Shown here: positions 34,035 through 45,219 of the stretch, in pieces | How positions within the stretch are numbered: position 1 is the stretch's first letter | Layout: every line of letters starts with the position of its first letter | DNA from: Salticus scenicus | Lineage: Eukaryota; Arthropoda; Arachnida; Araneae; Salticidae | Length of the DNA: 64,000 nt | Reading direction: 5' to 3' | Assembly (NCBI GenBank): GCA_963930645.1 | Contig: OZ005650.1 | Span: 63,368,718-63,432,717 of the forward strand | Position numbers and translations under genes: made by a program | Notes under the pieces: generated by a model | What the model saw: the letters and a program-made list of their open reading frames with translations, nothing else | Databases searched by the model: none | What the model was told of the DNA's origin: nothing

Positions 34035-34412
34035 CAGTCTATAGATGTTAAATTCTACTTACCTGCAATTTCCCCCATAGACGTAATGTATTTAAATACT
34101 TTTGAATGCCCATGTACACGAACCATTTGCTTCATCTCAACGAAATCTTACTGTAGCATCCCTATATGATACACATTTAGAATACCGAGTTTGGAATTTC
34201 TGCTACTATTTGTTCTTGAGATACGCTGATAATAGACACGCAGACATCCTGACACACAGACAGACAGACAGACACACACACACAGAGACCATTCGCTAAA
34301 AACATGATTTTCGTATTCAGGGGACCTCAGAACATGTAAGTATAACAAAAAACCACGTTTGAAAATTTGACCCTAAAACAATACTTTCTCGACCCTATGG
34401 GTAAGAGAAAGT
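34035..34412 (-). repeat. Hairpin-ended repeat (family A), copy 1
   Basis: One end is the palindrome ACTTTCTC-GACCCTATGGGT-AAGAGAAAGT (34383-34412). Inside are GACCTCAGAACATG, a (CA/GA)n tract and ACACGAACCATTTGCTTCATCTCAACGA. Other copies are at 43438-43776, 51985-53090 (split by a Penelope-like insertion) and, partially, 59060-59180. Confidence 0.7.
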
Positions 34413-34476
34413 AAAAAACTATTCACTTCATTTTACCAAAATACTTTTTTTTAAGACTATCGAAGATCCTGTTTTC

Positions 34477-35363
34477 AAATACGCAAGCGAAGTGTGACGT
34501 CACTGACCTTCCGTGGATGCACGAAAAAGATTACCTATGTTAATCGTCCATTGGATTTTTTGTAAAAAATTATTAAAAATCGAAAAAAATTATTTCCCGA
34601 TTTTAATACCTGTACTTGGGTATAGATATGCTATCGTATCCATGTGTTAGATTGAGTTATTTTGCTTTCAAATTGACAAAATTTTAAGTTTCAAAACTGT
34701 GTCATCTTTGGCGTTTTTTGTATTTGGCGATTAAAAACATAATACGAAGATATACATGACAGATGTTTATTTTCGTAATATGTATTGTACGAAATATTGT
34801 TTCATATAATTCATCGCTCTCTTAATATAAGTTGTTAAAATAACCATGATTTTTGAAAGGAATTAAATATGTTCGCCAAAATAATTTGGCGATATTTTTT
34901 TCGACAGATATATTAAATCTATTCCGCTGCAACATATGAGTATCTTATATCAGACACTTTATTTAGACATTTGAAAACAAATTTGACTTCAAATTATGAT
35001 AGAATATTTATCATTTTCCTTTTAATTAGTATATTAGTTGAATATTTATTGTGTAAATATCATCCTTTGAAATGAAATGTTTATGTTTTGAATCGAATAT
35101 GGAAGTTTGCCATTTTTTTTTCTAGAGTTTTGAAATTTAAAATTTAAATTTTATCAATTTTACAGCAAAAACAACTTAATCTAACGCATGCAGACGATAA
35201 CTAATACATATCTATACCGAAATATGGGGATTAAAATCGAGAAATACTTTGCCTCAATTTTTAATAATTTTTTACAAAAAATCCAATGGGCGATTAACAT
35301 AGGAAATCTTTTTTTTTTGCATCCACTGACGGCCAGTGACGTCATCACTTTGCTTGCGTATTT
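34477..35363. mobile_element. Fold-back element with AAATACGCAAGC ends
   Basis: The tips AAATACGCAAGCGAAGTG and CACTTTGCTTGCGTATTT are inverted repeats. The arms continue through GTGACGTCACTG, GATTACCTATGTTAATCG, CCATTGGATTTTTTGT and AAAAATTATTAAAAAT for over 150 bp, with weaker pairing further in. TGACGTCA, a CRE-type octamer, occurs in each arm. No ORF is supported. Confidence 0.7.
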
Positions 35364-37346
35364 TCTAATTAACTATCCAATAATTACAGACACTCCATGC
35401 TAACCCAAATTCAACTCTACTCGATACTTCCAACCAGCTGTCTCACCCGCAACATCGCCAAAATATCCGGGATCCAGCTAGGGACTTTCTCATTCTCAAC
35501 CGAACATTTTACCTTGACTCGACATTATCACCTTAGACTACTCTACTTTCAATACTCATTTCAACTGGTGACCTTTACTTGCCCAACCAAACATTCTATC
35601 CCAACTATAAATTTACACTAATTTCAAAACTAAAATCAACTGGCGTCATTTACGTACTGAACTCGACGCCAATCATACCTTACAATGTAAACAAACAATG
35701 AAGCTTGAAAAAAATATTTAAAGACTTTAATATGCTTTTACAAATATTTTACGAGTTTTAAGGCCTTAATATGTTTTAGAAATACTTTAAGCGTTTTTTT
35801 TTTTTTTTTTTTTTTCGTAGAAACAGTCAAAGAGTCGTTCACTCGGAATCCATTTGGAATTTGTATTTTGTGAATGGCAGGAGTTTTGGTTTGTTTTTAT
35901 TTGGTATTCCGTTGCTTACAATCATGAATCATGAAGTTACATAATTCTATTTATAGATTCATGTTTATAATAGCCAGTGATCCATTATGTTTAGTTTAGA
36001 TCTTTAAACATTACAATTGAATAGTTTTTCAAGGTTTTAGTGAAAATAAATAAGAATACGTGCGATACAAAACATATTATATGTATGTTTCCGTAAGTTG
36101 AACCAGCTCAGTGAGTTGAATAAACGGGGAAAAAAAAAATGGCTGCCTAAAGTTTCTGTTTTGAAGCGGTACTAACCGGATTCGTTCATGACAGATGAGG
36201 ATCATTATATATATTAATGCTATGACCGGCTACGTCTGTTGCATGAGACAATTAATTTTTTGTGGTTATTAGTATTCATGATTTGTAAGCATGATCATAG
36301 TACCGCCTTAATATAGCTCTCTTTGGCGACTTTTGAATTTTTGTCACCATTTTAGATTTTATCCCTTGTAAAAATAAGACTTAATACCTTCTAACAATAT
36401 GCTATGAGCGCTATTTCTGACATATTTTAGACAACTAAACTTTTAATGGTTATATATATTTCCCATTAAGCATATTTTTATTTTCATTTATTTATTTAAA
36501 TATTGATGAAATTTGAACTTCAATTTGGTCTAGTGTTGTACAGGCTGTATACTACACGTTTGTGTTTGTGAAAGAAAATTTATAAAATACATACATTAGT
36601 TAATTTTAAAAAATCTAATTGTCCGATCGATAAGCTGTTTAATCCGTTGGATTCACAAAAATTGCATCTTTCATTTGGTATCTTATTTGTAACGATACGA
36701 CTGATATTTCTAATTTTTTTAATTTACTTTCCTCATTTTAAATACATGTAATTTTTATTGTTCACGTTTTTTTTTTCCCGTCGAAAAAATAATGATAATT
36801 TTTTTGGCAACAATTAAATTAAGGAATAAAATTAAATATTTTAAATAAATGTAATTTTTATTGTTCACGTTTTTTTTTTCTTTTTTTCTGTCCAAAAAAG
36901 AATAATTTTTTTGGCAACAATTAAATTAAGGATTAAAATTAAATGGCCAATTTATCAGTTATTAGAAGGTTTTTATTTTAACATTTTAATTAATTAAAAG
37001 AAAACTAAAACAAAATTCGAAAATCCGGCTTCGAGGTGCATCAGGGGAGGTCATTACGAATGAACATGCAAATTTTTGTAGCTCAGCCATCAGCCGTTAG
37101 GAACACACCTAAACTTTATTGAATAGCAGTAAAGTTCAAATTGACTCTAGAAAACGTTTGTATGGGAAATAGAAAAGGGCTGTTTTTAGGGTTTTCCCGG
37201 AAATTATTCGATTTTTTCTCGCCTTTTAAACCTTCCCTAGACCTCCACGAACATTTCAAGACTAAGATAAGATAAATCCGTTCAGCCGTTCTCGAGTTTT
37301 AGTGAGACTAACGAACAGCAATTCATTTTTATATATATAGATTAGT

Positions 37347-37955
37347 CAAATCAGAAGCATTATATTTAATAAGTACATCAAATAGTTAAAACTTATAATT
37401 AATATTTTTTAGAACGCATGAAAATTAAAATGGCCGTTTTCCAATGCTTTATTAAACTACATTTTGTAGCATACATATATCTGTACAAGTTTAGCAAATA
37501 TATTAATTTTACAAAATAAACAAGAAATAAAAACTTTATCAATACATTCTACGTTTACGTAACAAACTACAACGAAATTATCTGAAAAAGCGAACAAAAT
37601 TTAAAAAATAAAATATAATCATAATACATACAATTTATAAAGGAAACTTGAAAGAAACAAAACAAAACAGAAAAGTAATGAAGTACTAAAAAACGTACAA
37701 AAATTTCATATTAAATATTTATTAAATAATGTTCTATTTTAAATGCCATAATATTTTTCAGAATTAAAAACTAATGCATCATTTTTCATCATCAATAGGT
37801 AATAGTAATTTAAATCATTTTTAAAATAAATTAGCCTGAAAATGTTGGAGTTTAATAGTTTTATTTCGGGGAGAAATAATTATTGTGCTGGAAATTTTAA
37901 TGCTCATAATTAAAAATACAGTTTCATGATACAGAGTAATTATGATTAAATTTTA
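37347..37955. other. AT-rich stretch without genes
   Basis: No coding content or named repeat is seen between the end of the split repeat and the piggyBac target TTAA. Confidence 0.5.
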
Positions 37956-38300
37956 TTAACCCCTTCGGTCCCCATGCACATTGTAATGTACATAACACTT
38001 TTCGTGCTGTATTTTATGCTGTATAGGTTTAAACTTCGTTTCAACACCTAATGTACCTACAAGTGATCATCTAACATGAAAGAATAACGTCTATAACGCC
38101 ATCTGATTTTTGCGTGTTGAGTTATAGTGCTTCTTATGTGAGTAGTTTGAAATTCGAATGGCCGTGACAGCAGTAAGTAGCAAATATTGTTAGTTTTTCG
38201 TTCTTATTTTTTCAAATGAGTGTCAAAACATATACTCATCACTAAAGTATGTATGGGTCTACGTAATAATGAAATTGTACAAAAGATATTTACTTTGGCT

Positions 38301-38500
38301 NNNNNNNNNNNNNNNNNNNNNNNNNNNNNNNNNNNNNNNNNNNNNNNNNNNNNNNNNNNNNNNNNNNNNNNNNNNNNNNNNNNNNNNNNNNNNNNNNNNN
38401 NNNNNNNNNNNNNNNNNNNNNNNNNNNNNNNNNNNNNNNNNNNNNNNNNNNNNNNNNNNNNNNNNNNNNNNNNNNNNNNNNNNNNNNNNNNNNNNNNNNN
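38301..38500. other. Assembly gap (200 N)
   Basis: A run of exactly 200 N within the 5' part of the piggyBac element, upstream of the transposase start. The real size is unknown. Frames reported across it are meaningless. Confidence 0.99.
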
Positions 38501-38658
38501 TCGTATTATAACCTCTATAAAAAATATGTACATCCTAATGTACATCCTGTCCCAGTCAGTGGAAACACTGTACAAAGTTTTCGATTTGAATTTTTTGCGA
38601 GTAATAGTTAGACATACAGTTCTTGAAAATATTTTTGCAGATTATTTTATCCTTCAAG

Positions 38659-39468
38659 ATGAATAAGAAACTAAATAAATCTAATTTAGAAAACGAAAAA
38701 TATGCAGATAAACTATTAGAATTGTTGGAAAATGGGGATGATTCGGATATTGATGGCATAGAAGAAAGTGAAGATGAAGTTGGTGAAGATGAAAGAATAA
38801 GAAGAGAACGGGAAGTTGAGGAAATCGAAGACAGTAGAGAAGATGAAATTTTAAATACAGAGCCCACTACAGAAGGTTTTCGAAATAAGAAAAGAGTACG
38901 ATGGAGGAAACAAACACCCGATGTACCAAAATTCGAATGGATAGAGAATGACAAAATTGGCGATTCTATTGTATTGGACCCTATGTAATATTTTTCTAAA
39001 TGTATAACAGATGAAATTTTTGAACAGATGGCCGAATGTACAAACATATACGCACTTCAACAAGGACAAACTCGATTCAAACCAACAAATGTTATTGAAA
39101 TTGAAACTTTATTTGGATTACATATTATGATTGGATGTCTAAATAAGTTCCCACGCATACGAATGTACTGGAATTTCGTATGCACGTTTCCAAAAGTTTA
39201 ATTTATAAGAACAAGCTTGTAAATGTAAAGAAACGTGGTCGTCCTTCAAAAAGTGAAGAAGAAATTACACTGCTGTGAGAAAAGACCAATAAGAGAAATT
39301 CAACACGATAATGTGGACCATATGCCCCAAATCGATGATAAAAAAGAAGTAACACGATGCAAGATGCCATTATGCAAAGGAAGGACACATTTTTATTGTG
39401 ACAAACGTCGTATCCATTTGTGTTTAGTAAAAGAGAGGACTTGTTTTGAAAGATTTCACAGAAAATAA
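38659..39468 (+). pseudogene. piggyBac transposase, N- and C-terminal parts, core deleted
   Basis: The start ATG at 38659 opens an acidic N-terminal region (NGDDSDIDGIEESEDEVGED) usual for piggyBac transposases. At 38986 a TAA interrupts the frame just before YFSKCITDEIFEQM, then TNIYA and RFKPTN, then LFGLHIMIGC and FPRIRMYW, which is the start of the DDE_Tnp_1_7 domain (family form: F-x-F-x-TDE-I...T-x-x-YA...G-I-x-x-x-MG...YW). At about 39178 the frame jumps to a KKRGRPSKSEEE block and the C-terminal cysteine-rich finger: TRCKMPLCKGRTHFYCDKR, then HLCLVKERTCFERFH. The catalytic middle, several hundred residues, is gone. The copy cannot make active transposase but its ends could be moved by one. 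Confidence 0.9.
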
Positions 39469-39764
39469 TAATTATATATATATAACTTTTTATTCAAAAG
39501 CAATTATTTATAATATAATAATAAATTACTTATAATATAGTATGATAATTTTTTTTCATACAAATATCACTCAAGATCTCCTATGCCACAAATTTTGAAT
39601 AAGGACCATATGTCCATTAAAATGTACATTTAAAAATTATATATAAATGAGTAAATATTTTTGTAAAAAGTATATTGTTGCTTTCATTTACATGAATTAA
39701 GTTAATTTTAGTATAAAAATAATTTTTTCCTAAACGACAAAAAATTCGGGTCTGAAGGGGTTAA

Positions 39765-40189
39765 TAAAACGCAAACACTTATCAAACTTATATTGACAGA
39801 ATTAAAAAAGAAAAGAAATAAAATCAAAATTAAAACAATTATAACTTACTTGTTACTTAAATTTTTGTGTTGGTCATAATATGAATCCTAATCGTGGCTT
39901 CGTTCCTCCATTTTTTGCGTTTTCCGTTTATGATAGCAAAAGGCGTGGCGTAACATAACAAACATTTAAAAGTTGTAGTTCATGTTTGAAGATCATTGGC
40001 GTATCTGTGTCACATGACTCTTTGACGCCATAGTGAATGTGAAAAAAAACAGCACGTTTTGCTTGATAATTTTTTATAGCACGAATGCGTGATTTTATCA
40101 CATCACAAGATGAGGGATATTCGTTGTAATTTAACAACATTTTTTTACAGTGTGTATATTTGGGTTTGAAAAATGGGGTCTAGGCCCTC
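39765..40189. other. Unassigned stretch
   Basis: A 70-codon minus frame (39928-40140; SSCDVIKSRIRAIKNYQAKR...) is open. It may be transposon-derived, but I do not recognise it. Confidence 0.25.
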
Positions 40190-41307
40190 TTAGATTGGGT
40201 CGAGTATTGTTTGTCCAATTTGGTCTATTTTGATTAGGGCATCCCATATGTGGTCTCTGCACATTAGTACAGTGTCTAGAATATTAGTACAGTGTCTATA
40301 TATTCTAGACACTGTAACATTAGGAAACCGGTAACTCCAAGGTTGTGGTCGGGAAGCATACTGAACTGGGTTTCTATTCTCCCTGTCTTGTGGATAGGTG
40401 AACCTTTGAAATTCACCTGGCAACTTGTTTGGAAGGGGATCAGCAGATTTTTCAGATATTTGCAGTTTATTTAATTTGTGGACAAGATCCCTCCATTCAT
40501 TTAATGTTTTTGGCGCATTAGCCACAACAAGTTGTCTTAAAGTCAGTGGCAATCCGTCGGTTAATCCTTCCATGAGAAATTTGGGCTCTAGGCCTAGTGC
40601 TCGCCCTACTTGGAGTTTTTTTATGATAATATTCTATGACATTTTCACCTGCTTTAAAGCAAATGCTCGCAGGGCCCGACTTAGACTGCCTGGAGCCCCA
40701 GGGCAAGCCTATTCTGGAGGGCCCCCTTGCAGTGGCATAAGAGGTCTTTAGGTTGCAGAATTTCTGCATACGCCTGTAGGAGGGCGATACGGCCCAGGGC
40801 ATTTGCCCCGTATGCCCTGCCGTTAGTCAGGGCCTGAATGCTCGAGAAATCTGTTAAAGATGTTTCACCTGGTGTCGTGAATTCCTCTGTAAAAATTTCA
40901 ACCAATTCCTCCCAATCAAGCATGTTTAAACTATTGTTTATATACACTGTGAGGGCTTTACCTTTCAAAAATCTCTGTATATTACGGACTCGCCAAACCT
41001 CATCTTTTCCAGTCTCATTGCACCAGGCTTCGAAATACATTAGCAAGGCCGTCCACATCATGCCGTTTTCAGGGCAAAAAGCAATGAGGACATTGTCCTC
41101 TCTTACAGTGGGAGATTTATTTACACTTACAGATTTCTTTACATCATCTGATTCATCTGCATTACTTATTGCTTTTACAAATGTGTTTGGGGAGAGCAGT
41201 TTACTCGCATCAAGTAAGTCATTTTCTAAATTTGTGTCCACAAGTAAATTTTCATCTGTACCCTTAGGGGGTGTCAATACACTTGTTGGGGTGTCACCTT
41301 TGGACAT
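40190..41307 (-). pseudogene. LTR-retrotransposon Gag, interrupted by a MITE
   Basis: Starts with MSKGDTPTSVLTPPKG at 41307. After an acidic linker comes the capsid-like helical region: CPENGMMWTALLMYFEAWCN, then WRVRNIQRFLKGKALTVYIN, then WEELVEIFTEEFTTPGE, the F-x-x-W...L-x-G-x-A...W-x-x-L...F pattern of gypsy-type Gag (retrotrans_gag). A 167-bp hAT-like MITE (40670-40836) breaks it. The reading resumes after the duplicated target with GENVIEYYHKK and FLMEGLTDGLPLTLRQLVVA and ends near 40190. Gag forms the particle that packages element RNA. No zinc knuckle, protease or RT follows. A small duplication with a palindrome lies at 40268-40315. The LTR was not located. Confidence 0.7.
40670..40836. 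mobile_element. hAT-like MITE, 167 bp, in Gag
   Basis: Inverted ends CAGGGCCCGACTTA and (reverse complement) CAGGCCCTGACTAA. It is flanked by a perfect 8-bp duplication AATGCTCG (40662-40669, 40837-40844). It is much more GC-rich than its surroundings. Confidence 0.8.
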
Positions 41308-41339
41308 AGTTAATTTTATTCACAATTCAAAATTTTGAA

Positions 41340-43430
41340 AAAAGAAACTTTTTTTTTTTTTTTTTTTGAAACATGTAAATTATCTAATTTTTTTAATTAA
41401 ATTGGGTATTTATTAATTATTACAGCTTTATTCAATAAATTAAATATCACAATTAATATAAATAGTCTGCCCTTTTTTTTTTTTTTTTTTTTTTTTAATA
41501 TCACAGTTATATCAATCACCTAAATAAATCCTACTAATAAATAAATATAAATTACACATAATAAATAAATAAATAAAATTTATTGACGTTCAATATAAAT
41601 AACACACAACAAAACTCCTTTCTGAAAAAAAAAAAAAAAAAAAAAAATTTTTTTTTCTTAACTTTCTCTATAAATATTTATGACAATTTACTTTTAAATC
41701 TCTTAACATGAAATATAATAACCAAGTACGAAAATTTATTTTATTTTATCTAATTATTTATCCTTATTTATTTATTTATTATTATTATTATTTTATTTAT
41801 TTATTTTATTTTTTTTTTTTAATCAATTTATAAAAAAAAATTTTAGCTTTCAATATAAGTACTTATAAAAATCTATTTTCTCTAAATTTAACATATGAAA
41901 TATAATAAGTACTTTTGCAAACTTAATAAAAATCTGTATATTATTATTATTTTAAATCTTACAACAAGTATTTAAGCTTAAACAATTTCAATGCAAGTCA
42001 TAAAATATATCGCGAACATAAAATAAACAATATTTAATAAACGATATTTGAGCACATAATTAATTTTTATTAATAAACTAAGATAAATATAAATTCAATA
42101 AAAATAACTGTTTAATTTATAAATCATCGTTCCTGACTAGAAATAAAATGAAATCACTCATCCACTATCTTTTACACTGAGAAAAACAACAAAACAAAAA
42201 AAAAATTCTCTTTTTACTTGGTGGAGGAAAAGAAAAACTTGAATCAAAACATCTGCGCAAAAATGTGAAAGAGAAGCAGGTGTAACTATCAGGTGATGAT
42301 CCAACGCGAAAAGGCCATCTGGTATACATCACGGCATTTGAGAAAGCGATCGGAACAACCTGAGTCAAAGTGGTGTAGGTCACGTCTCTCTTTTTTTCAT
42401 TCTACCGGCATTTGAGAAAGCAATCGGAACACTTGAAACAAAGTGGTGTAAGTCAGTCTCTGTTCTTTCTTCCTAAGGGCACTGTTTACAGATGATGAAC
42501 TACTGTTGCTTGATATTTATGACTAGAGTCTGACATCGTTCGGCTTGGTTTGGCAAAGTCCTGTCTGGTTTGGAAAATTCCCGGCTGGTTTGGAAAAGTT
42601 CCGGTCCCAGGAGGTAGCATTCCAATATACTGCCATTCCATCCAATTTTTAAAAATTAAGATAAGGTGCTGAACACAATTCATTTCATGATGAATTGTTG
42701 GTTTTCCCCTACAGCTAGACCATCACTATCGACTTTATTGTATCGTATCGTTCTTTAGTTTATGAATGACAGTCACTCAAATAAATATTCCATAATAGTT
42801 TATGCAGTCGTTTTATTGAAGACACTTAATCATTTTACACTTTATTAACAGTCAATCAATCTGAGCACGCTGACATACAGATCCGTAGACGAGTCGGGCC
42901 GAAAACGTCCCGTTAACGGCAGAACTGCAAACCAATCCCCCTCCTGGGACCGTTAAAATAAACTTTTTATTGACGTCAACTAATTAAGCAAACGCTTCCA
43001 TGAAAAAGGCGCCGATTTTCCGGTGCTCCCGCTTAAATATGGATATTTGGGAGCGAGGCCAAACTCCTAATATGAATTCTTATTGGATAATTAAGTAAGC
43101 AAAAATCCAGCCCACATTCTCTCATTGGTTGACCCGGATATCCAGGATTTCGTATTTCGCAATGCCTTGCCGCTTATTTCGACTATTACATAATTTTGAT
43201 TATGAAACTTATTCTAACTCCGATTCCCGCGCTACGACGTGTTTTGCTGAAAAACTAACTTTACTGGGGCTCTAAAATAGAATTCTCACAAAGTTGTTCT
43301 TAAAATTAAGATTTATTCTGAGCTAATACTATTAAGATATCACTTAATATTAATTTAAATACTAATTTAGAATCTTGCTTATTTTATCCTTTCATATATA
43401 TATATATATATATATATACTCATTTCATCT
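41340..43430. other. Gag upstream region, AT-rich, no located LTR
   Basis: 41340-42160 is homopolymer- and (TTA)n-rich. 42332-42475 holds a 74-bp direct repeat (CGGCATTTGAGAAAGC...AAAGTGGTGTA twice). 42720-43260 is more complex and might contain the 5' LTR or leader of the minus-strand retrotransposon, but I could not find a matching second LTR. Confidence 0.35.
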
Positions 43431-43437
43431 GATTTAC

Positions 43438-43776
43438 TGCAGTCTAAACTCTACTTACCTACATTTTCCCCACAGACGTAATGTATTTAAATTCTCTTGG
43501 GTGTCCCTGTACACGAACCATTTTCTTGATCTCAACGAAAAGTTTAGCGTAGCATCCCTATACCATACACATTTAGAATACCAAGTTTCCACTTTCTGCT
43601 ATAATTTGTTTTTGAAATATGCTGGTGCCAGACACACATACACACACACAGACCAACTGCTAAAAACATGATTTTTGGATTCAGAGGACCTCAAAACATG
43701 TAAATAAAACAAAAATTCAATTTTGAAAATTTGACCCAAAAACAATACTTTTTCTACCTTATGGGTAAGAGAAAGT
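43438..43776 (-). repeat. Hairpin-ended repeat (family A), copy 2
   Basis: Matches 34035-34412 through CTACTTACCTxCAxTTTCCCC, AGACGTAATGTATTTAAAT, ACACGAACCATTT, the (CA)n tract and GGTAAGAGAAAGT. An (AT)n tract precedes it at 43396-43418. Confidence 0.7.
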
Positions 43777-44625
43777 AAAAAAGTAGACATGAGTGCATGA
43801 TCAAACCAGCAATTCGCATTCGCAAACACTAAGAAACTTCAAGTGATTTATGCATTTAGCTTCCTTTGAAACATTGTTTGTTAAAGTTTGGAATAGTGCT
43901 GCTATCTACCAAACAGAAAAGGAACAAAAGTTTAAAATCTGATTAAAACGAGGGGGAAACGTTAAAAAAAAAATGCTGCATAAAAATTGTTAAATTAATA
44001 ACAAATGTTTGGTTTCGCTGCGAAACCAATGAACGTTAAAGGGTTAAAACATTTACTCTAAAATTCGTTTTCAGAAATATTACTAATTTTTAAATCATTG
44101 CAAGACGGGGAGGGGAGTAAATGTATGTATAACACCTTAAATACAAACAGATATCATGTAAAAATTTCAGATCTTCACATCTGGTTATGTAAATAATCTT
44201 AATACGAAAACATATATTGGAAGATACTCGCAAAATATTTTAAAATTTAATGCGAAATATCACCAAAAAACTTATTCTGGTAACAAAGATGGCATTCAAT
44301 CACAACCGATTTTTGTCAGTATATAGATATTGTGAATTTGCAGCTCCACCGGCACTTCGGATCTACACAAGTCTGAACTGTGGACTTATATACATCCGAA
44401 GTGCCAACAAACCGAAGGTGGTGTGAACCCGGAAGCAAGGTGTGAGGTGTGCAATTCAAGTACAATATCGCTCAAAAATAAATTCACAATAAAGCCTAAC
44501 TTCGTGGGCGTGATGTTTTTTCCCAAACTGGTAATGAATTTGGACTACATTTTAAAATAGTTTCTTGAGTAGTGCAACAGACTGCTGCACTTAGTTTCAA
44601 TCTAAAGACGTTCATTTTATCTCTA
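43777..44625. other. Unassigned stretch
   Basis: No gene is seen. An inverted word GGCACTTCGGAT/ATCCGAAGTGCC lies at 44350-44404, within sequence less AT-rich than average. Confidence 0.4.
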
Positions 44626-44919
44626 TCACTGTCTACTGTTATACCTTCTTTGAGGGAAAGAATTATCATAAAACAAAAAAGCTTCTGCTACTTGGGAAAT
44701 TAGGGATTTATCGGCATCTACCACATCCTTGAATGCATCCCTCAGCTCATACTGATGGGCCATAAAGTCGCATGCGTGAGCACTACACGTTGATGTCTTG
44801 AAAATGTAGTCCACGAACCTTAATTTACAGGATAATGCGCCTGCACATCCTAGCTCCCAGTAATCTTCCCCATCCACTCTTAACTTCTTGTACACTCTGA
44901 CGTACAACACGTAAGTCAT
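44626..44919 (-). other. Unrecognised ORF, 97 codons
   Basis: An open minus frame with protein-like composition: KKLRVDGEDYWELGCAGALS, KLRFVDYIFKTSTCSAHACD, ELRDAFKDVVDADKSLISQV. It is GC-richer than its surroundings and not simple sequence. I do not recognise a family. A second frame of similar quality lies 33 bases upstream on the same strand (44953-45219). They could be parts of one decayed or spliced coding region, host or transposon. Confidence 0.3.
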
Positions 44920-44952
44920 ACGTTATTCGTATTTGAACTGTCTTATTTCATT

Positions 44953-45219
44953 CTATTGTAAATTTCTCCTTTTTCTGATACGTCTTCTGCTGGTTTTGAA
45001 TCCCGATCTAGACATGGATGTTTGTAGTACTTCTGAATGTACTTTAAGTCGTAGGTCTCTGTCTAATAACTCTTGATGTGCAAAAAATGAACCTAGAGTA
45101 ACAACCCAAACCAACCAATCAACCGAAGTATCTGCCGATAAGATTGGACCTGTCAATTCGATCAGCTCCGATGTTAGTATTTTTTTTTTTTTTAATCCAT
45201 GATTTTTACTATGCATCAT
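44953..45219 (-). other. Unrecognised ORF, 88 codons
   Basis: Minus frame with LTSELIELTGPILSADTSVD and SFFAHQELLDRDLRLKVHSE, ending in a basic run (SRRRIRKRRNLQ). The first residues come from a T-run (45179-45192) and are not reliable. No family is recognised. It lies directly upstream of the 44626-44919 frame. Confidence 0.3.

Larger units (their letters stand above)
33119..36209. mobile_element. 3.1-kb insertion within the split repeat
   Basis: Sequence absent from the 20-kb copy, entering after AATATTATAATA and leaving before TATTAATGCTATGACCGG. It begins CTAGTATATAAGCCCGTCAA. It is composite: a family-A hairpin-ended repeat (34035-34412), a fold-back (34477-35363) and AT-rich filler. 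The 35395-35640 part is C-rich on the + strand and has an open frame of 74 codons without recognisable content. Confidence 0.55.
32705..37346 (+). repeat. Interspersed repeat, ACTAGCAGGC family, copy 2, split
   Basis: 32705-33118 and 36210-36960 match the copy at 20139-21300 block by block. The tail continues to GTTCAGCCGTTCTCGAGTTT and ...TTTTTATATATATAGATTA at 37346, an end common to arthropod interspersed repeats. The middle (33119-36209) is foreign. An internal 105-bp tandem duplication lies at 36739-36945 (TGTAATTTTTATTGTTCACG...TTGGCAACAATTAAATTAAGG twice). Confidence 0.65.
37960..39760 (+). mobile_element. piggyBac element, internally deleted
   Basis: TTAA at each side (37956-37959, 39761-39764) and inverted ends CCCCTTCGGTCCC... 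and ...GTCTGAAGGGG give the piggyBac signature. The element is 1.8 kb including a 200-base N gap, against about 2.4 kb or more for complete elements. It carries both ends of the transposase gene but not the middle. Confidence 0.9.

Noticed and set aside
35397..35621. 74-codon plus-strand frame in C-rich sequence
   Set aside because: No motif, lies in a transposon-derived insertion, and composition alone explains its openness.
38204..38666. Frames of 80-148 codons across the N run
   Set aside because: They exist only because unknown bases were read through.
40838..41338. 166-codon plus-strand frame
   Set aside because: Antisense to Gag, whose capsid-like pattern is clearly on the minus strand.
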